Origin: Schlesneria paludicola DSM 18645
GTDB taxonomy: Bacteria > Planctomycetota > Planctomycetia > Planctomycetales > Planctomycetaceae
Assembly (NCBI GenBank): GCA_945876035.1
Contig: CAMCMU010000010.1
Location: 1 to 64,000, forward strand
Direction: 5' to 3'
Length of the DNA stretch: 64,000 bases
The stretch's first letter is position 1, and each line of letters begins with the position of its first letter. Both the position numbers and the translations under genes were made by a program. Under the pieces are notes generated by a model. That model was given only the letters and a program-made list of their open reading frames with translations. It was not told where the DNA came from and searched no databases. This document shows positions 29,211 to 38,013 of this stretch, piece after piece.

Positions 29211-29743
29211 CGGTTCGCCTCCGGATTTTGACGGGACGTTCCCAAAGACTCCAGGATTTTTTGAGCTTCCGCCGCTTTGACAAAAAGAGACGGATCACGC
29301 ATCCACCGCTTCAAGGAGAATGTGACATTCGCCAGACGACTTCCGCCCGTATGAGAAACAAGGACTTCGAGTTGCCATAAATCGGGAAACGGACCCTCGT
29401 TCAGACTCACACTGTAGGTCCATTGGGAATCGTCGGAAAAGGGTACTTCTGTTTTTGACTGCCGATCTTCGATCCCCGAAAGAACCTCCGCCAACTTTGC
29501 TTCACAACGCACAATGGCTTGTGTCTTCAGTCGCGACTGGATAGCCGCTCGACTGCCATTCCAAGTCAGTTGTGACAAGACCGTCAGGGCACCGAAAAAA
29601 ATCGTCACTGCCAGCACGATTTCCAGCAAGGTCATCCCCACACGTTCCGGCGCCGTCCGAGTCCCGCTGCTGAACCGCGTTGGGAACCGCGTTGTGCACC
29701 GCGTTGTGCCGGTGAAATGTGGATCGATCGTGGTGCGAATCAC
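29207..29743 (-). CDS. GspI-like minor pseudopilin
   Basis: A 178-residue prepilin-type protein. The cleavage/methylation motif is RVGMTLLEIVLAVTIFFGAL (about 35-54), and the Gly before Met and Glu+5 are present. The short globular domain, with a cysteine after AIVR, resembles GspI/V. ATG 29743 overlaps the upstream stop codon as ATGA. Its long Arg/Thr-rich leader is like those of its neighbours. It is part of a tightly coupled H-I-J-K set. Confidence 0.82.
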   Translation of the reverse strand: MIRTTIDPHFTGTTRCTTRFPTRFSSGTRTAPERVGMTLLEIVLAVTIFFGALTVLSQLTWNGSRAAIQSRLKTQAIVRCEAKLAEVLSGIEDRQSKTEVPFSDDSQWTYSVSLNEGPFPDLWQLEVLVSHTGGSRLANVTFSLKRWMRDPSLFVKAAEAQKILESLGTSRQNPEANR

Positions 29744-30375
29744 CGAACCTCCCGTTGCACTCGGCTGACGGTAACGGCTCCTGTCAGCCCACGAACACGA
29801 ATCAAGATCCGCTGGTTGCGGTCATCGATCACGAAAAATTCCGTATCGACAGCCGATCCGGTCGACTGAAAGAGAATCGGCGGCGACCACGACAGACTCG
29901 AAAGTCTGTTTGCATCCGCGAGGCCGTTCAAGGCCTCCGCATCGAGTTGTTGTCCGGAAAGCGTAAGAGATGGTTTTTCGGTTGAAAATCGCAGCATGCT
30001 GGGCAGATTTCCGCTGACCGCGCCACCGCGTTCCGATCGGCGTGCGGCGGGCCCCTCTTGGCCGGTGGAGCCAAGACCGTCAAATTCTCGTTCGTACGGG
30101 ATCGCAAGGAAATGAGATCCCTCGCGTTCATAGACGAATTGATAGGCAAAGCCGTTTTCAATGGCGTTGACGCGCGCCCCAGAGACCACAGCACGGACTT
30201 TTTCCGCGGCATTCAAAATTTGGTGATCGCCGTGCAACCGCAACACGCTGGGCCAGACGAGTGTGGCCAGAATGGCGATCACTGCGATCGATAGAAGGAC
30301 CTCCAGCAAAGTGATCCCGACCCGTGGGACCTCCGCGACGCTGACGATGACAAATGACGTTGGCCTGCGACGCAT
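29740..30375 (-). CDS. GspH-like minor pseudopilin
   Basis: A prepilin-type protein of about 211 residues with methylation motif RVGITLLEVLLSIAVIAIL (about 19-37) and a GspH-like beta-sandwich domain that includes FVIDDRNQRILIRVRGLTGA near the end. ATG 30375 is the first ATG; GTG 30402 in the same frame is possible. It is the first of four overlapping pseudopilin genes. No gspD, E, F or G homologue is visible nearby, so the secretion machinery must be encoded elsewhere. Confidence 0.8.
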   Translation of the reverse strand: MRRRPTSFVIVSVAEVPRVGITLLEVLLSIAVIAILATLVWPSVLRLHGDHQILNAAEKVRAVVSGARVNAIENGFAYQFVYEREGSHFLAIPYEREFDGLGSTGQEGPAARRSERGGAVSGNLPSMLRFSTEKPSLTLSGQQLDAEALNGLADANRLSSLSWSPPILFQSTGSAVDTEFFVIDDRNQRILIRVRGLTGAVTVSRVQREVR

Positions 30376-30520
30376 GACGAGATCTCGGCAGGAAGCCCAC
30401 ACGACGGAGACAATCGGCCACCCCGTCGCTGCTCTGGGGCAGGCTACGGGGGTCGCAATTTTTGCGGCCCTCGGATCGAATGACGACAGTCAGTCTACTG
30501 CGAACCTTGTGCTGGAACAA

Positions 30521-32425
30521 TCAACGATCGCTGGGCGACGATCGTCGGGAACCGGCCTTGGGAATCGCCACGCTCAGGGAGACACAGACGAGAAATGTTC
30601 CACAAATCATGGCGAACCAATCACCCCAGCGCACGTACAGACTGCGTCGAGAATCGAGAGGGACGGTGTGAACGATGGCGGCATTCAATTGTTTGTGCCA
30701 CGCGCCGGTGGCGAGATCACGCGCCGAGGTCCTTGGCGCTGCCGGTGCATTCTTGCGTGCGTCTCCATCAATAAAGACTTCCGGGTTAAGAATCGCACCA
30801 TCACCGTCAATGATCGCGCTGATTCCTGTGTTAACGGCACGGACCAGTGGCAGGCGACATTCCACAGCACGGAAGGCGGCGGTAATCAAGTGCTGTTCCA
30901 ATTCACTCGATCCGTGAAACCACCCGTCATTAGAAAGGTTCACCAGCAGATCAACTCGCTTTTCCGCGGCGTTATCGGATTCCACGGCAACAAGACTGCG
31001 CACCAAATGCGGGACCGTATCCTCAAAGCAGATCACAGGGGCCATCCGCCACTTTCCATACTGAAACACCACCCCTTTTCGGCCTTGGTCTAATCCTTCG
31101 GATCCGCGATACGGCATGAGTTTGGCCAGCCATGGCAACGAGTCCCGCAAGGGGATGTATTCACCGAAGGGGACGCGGTGCAACTTGTCGTATCGCTCGG
31201 TCAAACCCATACCCGGCTGGATGAAGGCGGCGGAGTTGTACTGGTACAATCGATTCGGTTCTGCGACGAATGAGTTGATTCCGACGATCAAGGCCGCATT
31301 GGTCCGCAGACTCTCTGTCATCAACGTCTGACGCACCACATCACTCCGCCATTGCTCCGGCTTGATGTACGGCGTCAGATTCTGCAACTGTTCATCGGTG
31401 CAACTCAACGAGGCCTGAAGCAGGGGGTATGGAAACATCCCTTCCGGCCAGACGATCAAATCCGGCTGCTCCTTGACCGTTTGAGCCATGAGTTGAAGAT
31501 GCTTCAAAAACACATCTTCCTCCGACGGCGGACGGACTCGAAGCGATGCGGGAAAGTTTCCCTGAATCAGCGCCACCCGAGGACCCGGCGTGAATGCGGC
31601 CTGACTTCGTCTGACGTAGCCATACATCAGCGTCGAGCCAAAAACCACGCCGCTCGCCAGTACCTGCACAAGTTGCGGCCAAGTCCAGCTCGCAACCACA
31701 ATCGGCTCTGTCATTGAATGCGCTAATCGGAATCGAATCAACCAAGCATGAGGGATCAGCAACGCCAGAGACGCGGAAGACATGGCAATCACAAAACTCA
31801 CACCATACGCACCGACTAAATCGCAAATTTGAATCAATTCGAGCCAGCGATATTGCGAATGGCCCAGAAAGTACCAAGCAAACCCCGTCAACAAATGAGC
31901 ACGCAGATATTCGATGCCCACCCACGCCAGCGGCCCCGCCACGACAAGTGGAACTCCCCATTTCTGGACGGACACGCGGCAGACCCCGACAAACAGGACC
32001 GAAAACAGCGCCAGATAGAGCGCTAACGCGATCCAAGCAAAGCACATTGTCGGATCGCCCAATCGCATCCATTGCAGTGTGGCCAACTGTCCAACCAGGG
32101 CCGTGAAATAAATGGCGGTATACATCCAGCGGGTCGCCTGTTTGATGCGGACCAACAGGAACAAGGGAATCAGTGCCACCCACGCTAAGGAGCTCGCGTT
32201 CAGCGGAGTGAAGCAGGCCCACAACAAGAACGAGGACAGAAGTGACATGCCCCAAGCACCGGCACTGCCCACGAGGAACTTCTGACCACTTTGCACGGAC
32301 CGAGCGGATAAAATGATGTCACGAACGGATCGATCTGTTGCGGCAGCTGGTCGTCCCTCGATCCTCGATCGAGCGTTGGATTCTTTCAATTCCGTACCCC
32401 GTACCATGGACGTTCTAGACAGCAT
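30521..32425 (-). CDS. lnt: Apolipoprotein N-acyltransferase
   Basis: A 634-residue inner-membrane enzyme for the last lipoprotein maturation step, N-acylation of the diacylglyceryl-cysteine. The N-terminal half has 6-7 hydrophobic helices, and the C-terminal half is a periplasmic nitrilase-fold domain. The catalytic triad is visible: Glu in IVWPEGMFPYP, Lys in RYDKLHRVPFGEYIP and Cys in PVICFEDTVPH. A last hydrophobic helix lies near the end. Start ATG 32425 has GGAAGGAG six bases upstream, whereas ATG 32431 abuts that site. The N-terminus is longer than in E. coli. It lies 145 bases upstream of the pseudopilin operon. Confidence 0.94.
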   Translation of the reverse strand: MLSRTSMVRGTELKESNARSRIEGRPAAATDRSVRDIILSARSVQSGQKFLVGSAGAWGMSLLSSFLLWACFTPLNASSLAWVALIPLFLLVRIKQATRWMYTAIYFTALVGQLATLQWMRLGDPTMCFAWIALALYLALFSVLFVGVCRVSVQKWGVPLVVAGPLAWVGIEYLRAHLLTGFAWYFLGHSQYRWLELIQICDLVGAYGVSFVIAMSSASLALLIPHAWLIRFRLAHSMTEPIVVASWTWPQLVQVLASGVVFGSTLMYGYVRRSQAAFTPGPRVALIQGNFPASLRVRPPSEEDVFLKHLQLMAQTVKEQPDLIVWPEGMFPYPLLQASLSCTDEQLQNLTPYIKPEQWRSDVVRQTLMTESLRTNAALIVGINSFVAEPNRLYQYNSAAFIQPGMGLTERYDKLHRVPFGEYIPLRDSLPWLAKLMPYRGSEGLDQGRKGVVFQYGKWRMAPVICFEDTVPHLVRSLVAVESDNAAEKRVDLLVNLSNDGWFHGSSELEQHLITAAFRAVECRLPLVRAVNTGISAIIDGDGAILNPEVFIDGDARKNAPAAPRTSARDLATGAWHKQLNAAIVHTVPLDSRRSLYVRWGDWFAMICGTFLVCVSLSVAIPKAGSRRSSPSDR

Positions 32426-32671
32426 TGACATCTCCTTCCATGGAGCGTTTTTTACTTTGAAGAGGGTTTCATTCGGGAACTGTTCCCCCGCACCTCGGAC
32501 GGGGGTTTAATCGATTGTCCCAAAAAACAGGTCTCGTGCCCGCTATGGTAGCCCGAGGCGTCCCGCGTGAGAACCTCGGTTTTGCTGAGGCGATACACCG
32601 GTTACGGCGTCGCCGTTCGGGCGTGGATCCGTCACGAAGCGTGCTGAAAAAAAATCCTGAGCGGCAGAGAC

Positions 32672-33913
32672 CTACCACGAGATCACGCTCAGTGATTCGC
32701 CGGCGACGTATTGCTTCGGCTGACCCGACAGGAAGGCCATCGAATTCGCGGTAACCGTTCCACAGAGATCCGAAGAACCACGCCACGGAACGAGGATCAC
32801 TGTGGGTCCTGCCGGCGTCCACGTCACCAGCGCGGGATGGTATGTCGGTCGATCGCGTTTCGCGACAAAATCCTGTTGCAAGCGGGCCTCAATCGACTGA
32901 GGCAGCGCCGGCTCCTCCCCGAGAAGGCGGCGGATTGCCGTGCGCACAAACAACTCGCAACAGACAAGACAGCTAACAGGGTTTCCGGGAAGACCAAAGA
33001 CATAATTCCTTGCCGCAAGACGAGTCGCCGGACTGTTTTTGCTGTCGGCAACGGTGTTGTCTCGGATACCAAACCAAACCGGCTTTCCTGGTTTCATCTC
33101 CACCTTGTGGAAGACTTCTTGAACACCTGCCTCTCGAAGTTCGTTGGGGACAAGGTCGAACATTCCGGCGGAGACTCCACCGGAGAGGACAAGCACGTCG
33201 GATCGAAGACCTGTCTGAATCTTGTCCCTCAGATCCTCTCGGTTGTCGCGCGCCACTCCGAGGGGGACTGGAATCGCTCCCATCGCCTGCACTTGTGCAA
33301 CGAGCATGGCTTCATTGGAATTCCGGATTTGTCCTGGACCCGGCAGCGTGTCAACCGAGACAAGTTCATCGCCCGTTGCCAAGATGGCCACGGTCGGACG
33401 ACGATGCACCAAGGCCCTCGCTTGCCCCAGTTCGGCGAGGATTCCGATTCGAAGTCCGCTCAACTTTGCTCCCGCATGCAGAATCACAGTCCCCGCTCTG
33501 GCCGATACTCCCCGCCGAACAATGTTGGTTCCCCGTGTTACGCAACGGGTTTTAATGTGTACTTGCTCGTGATCACGTGTCGTCTCTTCAATTTTCACGA
33601 CCAAATCCGCTCCGAGCGGTAACGGGGCACCGGTCATGATTTGAATTGCTTCGCCAGGCCCAATCGCTTTCGTGGGTGTCTGCCCGGCGGCAAGAAGGTC
33701 GATCACTCGCAAGGAGACGGTGCCCCGCTCAACATCCGTGGCCCGCACGGCATAGCCGTCCATCAGCGACTTGTCGAAAGGGGGCGAGTCCAGATCGGCG
33801 ACGACGTCTTCCGCCAAGCTCAAATTCAGGCAATCGAACAAGGGCATCCGCTGCGATCCCAAAGTCGACAGGTGATTCATAAGAAGTTGGAATGCTTGAG
33901 CAACACTGTGCAT
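32672..33913 (-). CDS. moeA: Molybdopterin molybdenumtransferase MoeA
   Basis: A 413-residue enzyme that inserts molybdate into adenylated molybdopterin to make molybdenum cofactor. Family blocks are present: LDSPPFDKSLMDGYAVRA (about 40-57), PGEAIQIMTGAPLPLGAD, VKIEET, ILATGDELV and FGLPGNPVSCLV, with a C-terminal MoeA domain IV (about 335-413). The length is normal. No other moa/moe gene is visible next to it, so it is likely a single-gene unit. The start at ATG 33913 gives the usual N-terminal HSVAQAFQLL helix. Confidence 0.95.
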   Translation of the reverse strand: MHSVAQAFQLLMNHLSTLGSQRMPLFDCLNLSLAEDVVADLDSPPFDKSLMDGYAVRATDVERGTVSLRVIDLLAAGQTPTKAIGPGEAIQIMTGAPLPLGADLVVKIEETTRDHEQVHIKTRCVTRGTNIVRRGVSARAGTVILHAGAKLSGLRIGILAELGQARALVHRRPTVAILATGDELVSVDTLPGPGQIRNSNEAMLVAQVQAMGAIPVPLGVARDNREDLRDKIQTGLRSDVLVLSGGVSAGMFDLVPNELREAGVQEVFHKVEMKPGKPVWFGIRDNTVADSKNSPATRLAARNYVFGLPGNPVSCLVCCELFVRTAIRRLLGEEPALPQSIEARLQQDFVAKRDRPTYHPALVTWTPAGPTVILVPWRGSSDLCGTVTANSMAFLSGQPKQYVAGESLSVISW

Positions 33914-34200
33914 GGTGACGGCAGATCCTCAGCAGAACGTTTTCGGCGACAGAATTCACACACTCACCAAAAAATCACGTCCCTCGACAAGTCGGCCGGT
34001 CAGAGGGATTGTTGTTGCGGCCTTGTGTCACCGGTGAGCTTCGTTCAAGATGTTGGATTTTTTCTGATCAAGAGTGCGGGCATTGGGCAAGGGCAAATCT
34101 TCACACGACTCGTTATTTCCCTTGGGGGGCGATTCCGGATTTCGTCGCCGTATTTTTGTGATTTCGTTGGATCCACTATCTTCGCATAAGGTCGAGTTGA

Positions 34201-35412
34201 ATGGCAACGGGTAACGTGCTTGTCGGTCAGTCTGGCGGTCCCACCTCCGTGATCAATTCCTCTCTGGCAGGCGTTGTGGATCAATCCCTGAAATCCCCGA
34301 GAGTCCGGCGAGTGCTGGGGATGCGATTTGGAATTGAAGGCGTCCTGAACGATCAGCTGATCGATTTGAGTGCGGAATCGGCAGGCTTGCTGCAGGGACT
34401 TCGGTCCACACCAGGAAGCGCTCTCGGTTCCAGTCGTCTGAAGCTGAAGGAGGAGCACTTCCCCAAGATCCTTCGGCAATTGAAACGGTACGACATTCGG
34501 TACTATTTCATGATCGGGGGTAACGACACGATGGATACCATTCATCGTGTCACCCAATACGCTCTCGACCATGGTCACGAGATGCAGGGTGTTGGCATAC
34601 CGAAAACCGTCGACAACGATTTGTTCGGCACCGATCACACGCCGGGTTATCCGAGCGCGGCGCGGTATGTGGCTCTGAGTGTCATGCAGGCGGGCCTGCT
34701 GGCTCGCGACATGCAGAAGGTCGATCATTTTGTGATCTTCCAATCCGTCGGTCGGAGCGCCGGTTGGTTGCCGGCGGCCGCGGCGTTGGCGCGAAAGAAC
34801 GGACTGACGGCTCCGCATGTGTTGCTCCTTCCGGAAAGACCTTTTGATCGGCGGAGTTTTTTGCAAGCCGTGTCAGATGCGCATCGAAAATACGGTTTCG
34901 TGAGTCTTGTTTGCGGTGAAGGAATCGCCAATGCAGACGGATCGCCCGTCAGTGTTTCCCGCACGAAGGACACCTTTGGCAACGTCGAATTCGGCGCCAT
35001 GGGGGGAACGAGTGCCGCGCTGATCCTGCATCAACTCATCACGAACGAGTTTGGGTGGCGAGGCGAATTCCAAATTCCCGAATCACTCCCCATGTGTGCG
35101 GCCGATCGTACAACGAAGCTCGATTTGGGGGAAGCATACACTTGTGGAAAGCAGGCTGTGCGGCTGGCTCTGCGGGGTATCGGCGGGGTCATGGTGACCT
35201 TGGAACGCCGCAGTCAACCGGGCGAGCCGTACCGTATCGAATTCGGCACAATTGCACTCCGTGAAGTGGCCAACAACGAACGTCCCCTGCCTGAGGAATT
35301 CATGACGAAAGACGGCTTCGGCGTCACCCCGGCGTTCCTCGACTATGCGGCACCCCTTATCGGCGAGTTGCCCTGTTATGCGTCTCTGACCGCCAAGCGT
35401 GCAAAACCATGA
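34201..35412 (+). CDS. pfp: PPi-type 6-phosphofructokinase
   Basis: A 403-residue phosphofructokinase interconverting fructose-6-phosphate and fructose-1,6-bisphosphate. The N-terminal loop is VGQSGGPTSVIN. The specificity positions point to pyrophosphate rather than ATP: the phosphate loop is IGGNDTMD, with Asp where ATP enzymes have Gly (GGDGS), and the catalytic segment is PKTVDND, with Lys where ATP enzymes have Gly (PGTIDND). The usual MGR motif is VGRSAGWLPAAAAL. The Asn in GGND, where GGDD is more common, is unusual. The enzyme is probably reversible. A SIS-domain sugar isomerase follows 180 bases downstream. Confidence 0.9.
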   Translation: MATGNVLVGQSGGPTSVINSSLAGVVDQSLKSPRVRRVLGMRFGIEGVLNDQLIDLSAESAGLLQGLRSTPGSALGSSRLKLKEEHFPKILRQLKRYDIRYYFMIGGNDTMDTIHRVTQYALDHGHEMQGVGIPKTVDNDLFGTDHTPGYPSAARYVALSVMQAGLLARDMQKVDHFVIFQSVGRSAGWLPAAAALARKNGLTAPHVLLLPERPFDRRSFLQAVSDAHRKYGFVSLVCGEGIANADGSPVSVSRTKDTFGNVEFGAMGGTSAALILHQLITNEFGWRGEFQIPESLPMCAADRTTKLDLGEAYTCGKQAVRLALRGIGGVMVTLERRSQPGEPYRIEFGTIALREVANNERPLPEEFMTKDGFGVTPAFLDYAAPLIGELPCYASLTAKRAKP

Positions 35413-35592
35413 GCAGGACGGAACGATTCCGGTCGTTGGCTTTGATGCCTCGATTCTGGTTTTGATCATCGAAGCGGCCGCAAATGCCGAATTACTGTAA
35501 CTTGCAACGGCCATCGATATCCACTCCGACTTCCGCGACGACACGCCAGACTCCTTCGTGTGTTGCCGTCCCCTCATGAAGGAAAGATTCAC

Positions 35593-36612
35593 GTGATTAG
35601 AGACGGTGAACCGTATTCGCAGTTCCATCTCGTTAAAGACATGTTCGCCGCCGCGGATGTGATTCGAACATTTGACCCTGCGGTCACGCGTGTGACCGCC
35701 GCGGAGATCGCATCGACTGGGCGGATCCTCTTGACTGGCGAGGGATCAAGTCGCCTTTTTCCGGCGAAAAGCGCGATCCGACACTCCCGACAGAACGGTT
35801 GGAAGACCGTTGTCAATACCGAGGCTGGACGGGAATCCCAAGAGGATGATCTTTCCGGCTGCGCCGTTCTCGGAATTTCCAATTCGGGGCGGACAGCAGA
35901 AGTCATTCGGCTGTTCCTGTCACTGAAATCTCTCGGGCACCGACAGTGTTACAGCTTGACGGCTCTGGCCGACTCACCTCTCGAAAAGCTGGCCCATCGA
36001 GGACACCTTTTGACATGCGGTCAGGAAGGGGCCATTGCGGCCACGAAGAGTGTGGTGGAACAGGCTCTTTTTTGCCGATCGCTGATTGAACACCTCGCCG
36101 GCCAAGAAACTCTGACATCTCGCTTGCCGGACTTGTCCGAGCAATTTCGGTCGGTACTGACAACGACGATCGATCCCGCTCTCACTGAAAAACTCTGCAG
36201 CGCGGGCACGATTTACTTCGCCGGAAGAAATGACGGTGTGGCAGAAGAGTTAACGTTGAAAACCAACGAAATCGCGCGCAAACGAAGTGACTTTCTCGAG
36301 GGAACGTATGCCGTGCATGGCATTGAAGAAAGTATGCAGGCGAGCGATGTCGTGATCTGGGTTGACCCGTATGAGGAATCCGAGCAGAAGTTTGACGAGG
36401 TCCTCGTCAAGGGCGTCGGCTTGACGGTTATCGCCATCGCATCTAGGGCAACACGGTTTCCGACAGTGCGGATCCCCGATGCCGGTGACCTGAATCACTT
36501 CCTTCAGTTGGCCGCCGGTTGGAATCTACTCGTCGAGACGGGCCTTGCTCTATGTTTGAATATCGACAAATTGGAACGGGCTCGCAAAGTCGGCAATGAG
36601 TTCACCGGTTGA
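35593..36612 (+). CDS. Double-SIS-domain sugar-phosphate isomerase-like protein
   Basis: A 339-residue protein with two SIS domains, related to the isomerase half of glucosamine-6-phosphate synthase and to AgaS/FrlB-type isomerases. Motifs are LLTGEGSSRLFPAKSAIR (first sugar-phosphate loop), LGISNSGRTAEVIRL and a second loop region YFAGRNDGVAEELTLKTNE. No glutaminase domain is present. GTG 35593 has GAAGGAAA about six bases upstream, whereas the longer frame to 35560 begins with TTG without a site. The substrate is unknown; proximity to the phosphofructokinase suggests hexose-phosphate metabolism. Confidence 0.85.
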   Translation: MIRDGEPYSQFHLVKDMFAAADVIRTFDPAVTRVTAAEIASTGRILLTGEGSSRLFPAKSAIRHSRQNGWKTVVNTEAGRESQEDDLSGCAVLGISNSGRTAEVIRLFLSLKSLGHRQCYSLTALADSPLEKLAHRGHLLTCGQEGAIAATKSVVEQALFCRSLIEHLAGQETLTSRLPDLSEQFRSVLTTTIDPALTEKLCSAGTIYFAGRNDGVAEELTLKTNEIARKRSDFLEGTYAVHGIEESMQASDVVIWVDPYEESEQKFDEVLVKGVGLTVIAIASRATRFPTVRIPDAGDLNHFLQLAAGWNLLVETGLALCLNIDKLERARKVGNEFTG

Positions 36613-36686
36613 TTCTCCTCGCCGACTTAGTATCTTCCAAGAATCACGACCGCCGGGATGTCGGTTTCATTTTTGGAGTTGATCTC

Positions 36687-37715
36687 ATGTCGATTCGTCT
36701 GGGACTGTTGATCTCCTTCGTGGCCCTTGGATTTGATCCACGTGTCACCCTTGCTGAAAGTCGCAAGGATCCGAAAGTTAAGTTATCCGCCCAGCGCGGT
36801 CTCGACTGGCTCGTTGGTGAACAACATCGACAGGGATTTTGGGAAGCCAATCAGGGACAGTACCGAGTGGCGATGACCGCGCTTGCGGGAAACGCCATGT
36901 TGTGCGAGGGCTCGACAACCACACGTGGAAAATATGCCAAGAACATCTCGGATGCGGTCGACTATCTGATGGAAACCGCGCAGCCGAATGGGTTGATCGG
37001 TTACAAACATGACTACCACTACACCTATGGACACGGCTTCTCCATGCTGTTTCTGTCACAGGTCTTCGGGGAAGAGGAGGACGCTCGACGACGCGAGCGA
37101 CTCAAGGAGGTTCTGACGCAGGCCGTGCAGTTCTGCGGTGACGCGCAGACTCCGGATGGTGGTTGGGGCTATGTCTCTGCCAAGGATGGGAATAACTTCG
37201 ATGAGGGTTCGACGTGCGTGACACAGGTCCAGGGACTTCGCGCCTGTCGTAATGCCGGGATTCCGGTTCCGAAAGAGGTGGTGGATCGAGCCATCGAATA
37301 CATCCGTAAATGCGTCGCGCCCGATGGTGGAGTGCAATACAGCATCCGCGGAGGCGGATCACGGCCACCCATTAGCGCGGCCGCCGTCGCCTGCCTGTTT
37401 AACTCCGGAGAATACGACAACGAACTGGCTCAAAAACTATTGAAGTACTGCGTGCAGAGCATCAACAACGGTGAGAATCAGTCGCAGATGTTCGGCCACT
37501 GGCACTACACGCACCTGTACTACTCTCAAGTCCATTACCGACTCGGTGAGAAGGAATGGTTGAAATATTTCGCACCCATCAGCAAGCAGATTATCAGTCA
37601 GCAGTCGGCCAATGGATCGTGGAAGGAAGGGCACGTTGGCCCGGTCTATACCACCGCAATCAACGCGACAATCTTGTTGATCGACAATGGGTTTCTTCCC
37701 ATCTATCAAAGATAA
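36687..37715 (+). CDS. Secreted terpene-cyclase-fold (prenyltransferase/squalene oxidase repeat) protein
   Basis: A 342-residue protein with a cleavable signal peptide (about 1-23, LLISFVALGFDPRVTLAE) and an alpha/alpha-barrel of prenyltransferase/squalene-oxidase repeats. QW-like repeats include QGFWEANQGQYRVAMTALAG, DGGWGYV and NGSWKEG. The DxDD catalytic motif of squalene-hopene cyclases is absent, so it is unlikely to be a cyclase. ATG 36687 follows GGAG by eight bases; the frame also extends upstream to 36609, overlapping the isomerase stop. Such secreted repeat proteins are common in planctomycetes and of unknown function. A perfect 18-bp terminator follows. Confidence 0.85.
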   Translation: MSIRLGLLISFVALGFDPRVTLAESRKDPKVKLSAQRGLDWLVGEQHRQGFWEANQGQYRVAMTALAGNAMLCEGSTTTRGKYAKNISDAVDYLMETAQPNGLIGYKHDYHYTYGHGFSMLFLSQVFGEEEDARRRERLKEVLTQAVQFCGDAQTPDGGWGYVSAKDGNNFDEGSTCVTQVQGLRACRNAGIPVPKEVVDRAIEYIRKCVAPDGGVQYSIRGGGSRPPISAAAVACLFNSGEYDNELAQKLLKYCVQSINNGENQSQMFGHWHYTHLYYSQVHYRLGEKEWLKYFAPISKQIISQQSANGSWKEGHVGPVYTTAINATILLIDNGFLPIYQR

Positions 37716-37793
37716 TCCGACGCGGTGTCCGGACAGGCCATCGAAACCCACGGGAAGACGGCCGTGTCGCCGAGGCCACGCAGGCCCCATCAA

Positions 37794-37833
37794 AAAGAAA
37801 GAGGCGACTGGTTTGCCAGTCGCCTCTTTCTTT
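37794..37833. terminator. Perfect 18-bp bidirectional terminator
   Basis: Arms 37794-37811 and 37816-37833 are perfectly complementary around a TTTG loop. The outer stem is AAAGAAAG paired with CTTTCTTT, giving T-rich 3' ends on both strands. It separates the convergent terpene-cyclase-fold gene and the small Lys/Ala/Pro gene and should terminate both. Confidence 0.9.
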
Positions 37834-37893
37834 CGTTGTAGCACATAATCGCGAGCTGCGAGGAATGCCTCACAGGACTCCGCCAGAAGTCTT

Positions 37894-38013
37894 CTACTTC
37901 TTAGCAGCCTTCTTGGCGGCCTTCTTGGCTGGCGCCTTCTTTGCTGGTGCTGCCTTTGCTGGTGCTGCCTTCGCTGGGGCTGCCTTCTTCGCTGCTGCTT
38001 TCTTCTTGGCCAT
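37894..38013 (-). CDS. 39-residue Lys/Ala/Pro histone-H1-tail-like protein
   Basis: Reading the minus strand from ATG 38013 gives a 39-residue protein of only Met, Ala (19), Lys (15) and Pro (4). It starts MAKKKAAAKKAAPAKAAPAK and ends AAKKAAKK, with a PAKAA-type five-residue period. GGAAGGAG lies eight bases before the ATG, an excellent ribosome binding site, and a strong terminator follows 60 bases after the stop. The composition matches the C-terminal tails of histone H1-like bacterial DNA-binding proteins, so nucleoid binding or compaction is the likely role (inference). Alternative overlapping frames are Arg/Gln-rich and lack a comparable site. Confidence 0.8.
   Translation of the reverse strand: MAKKKAAAKKAAPAKAAPAKAAPAKKAPAKKAAKKAAKK

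Noticed and set aside
34045-34866. 273-codon minus-strand frame overlapping the start of the phosphofructokinase gene
   Set aside because: It is an antisense shadow; the plus-strand phosphofructokinase has clear motifs and the minus product is Arg/His/Gln-rich without a family.
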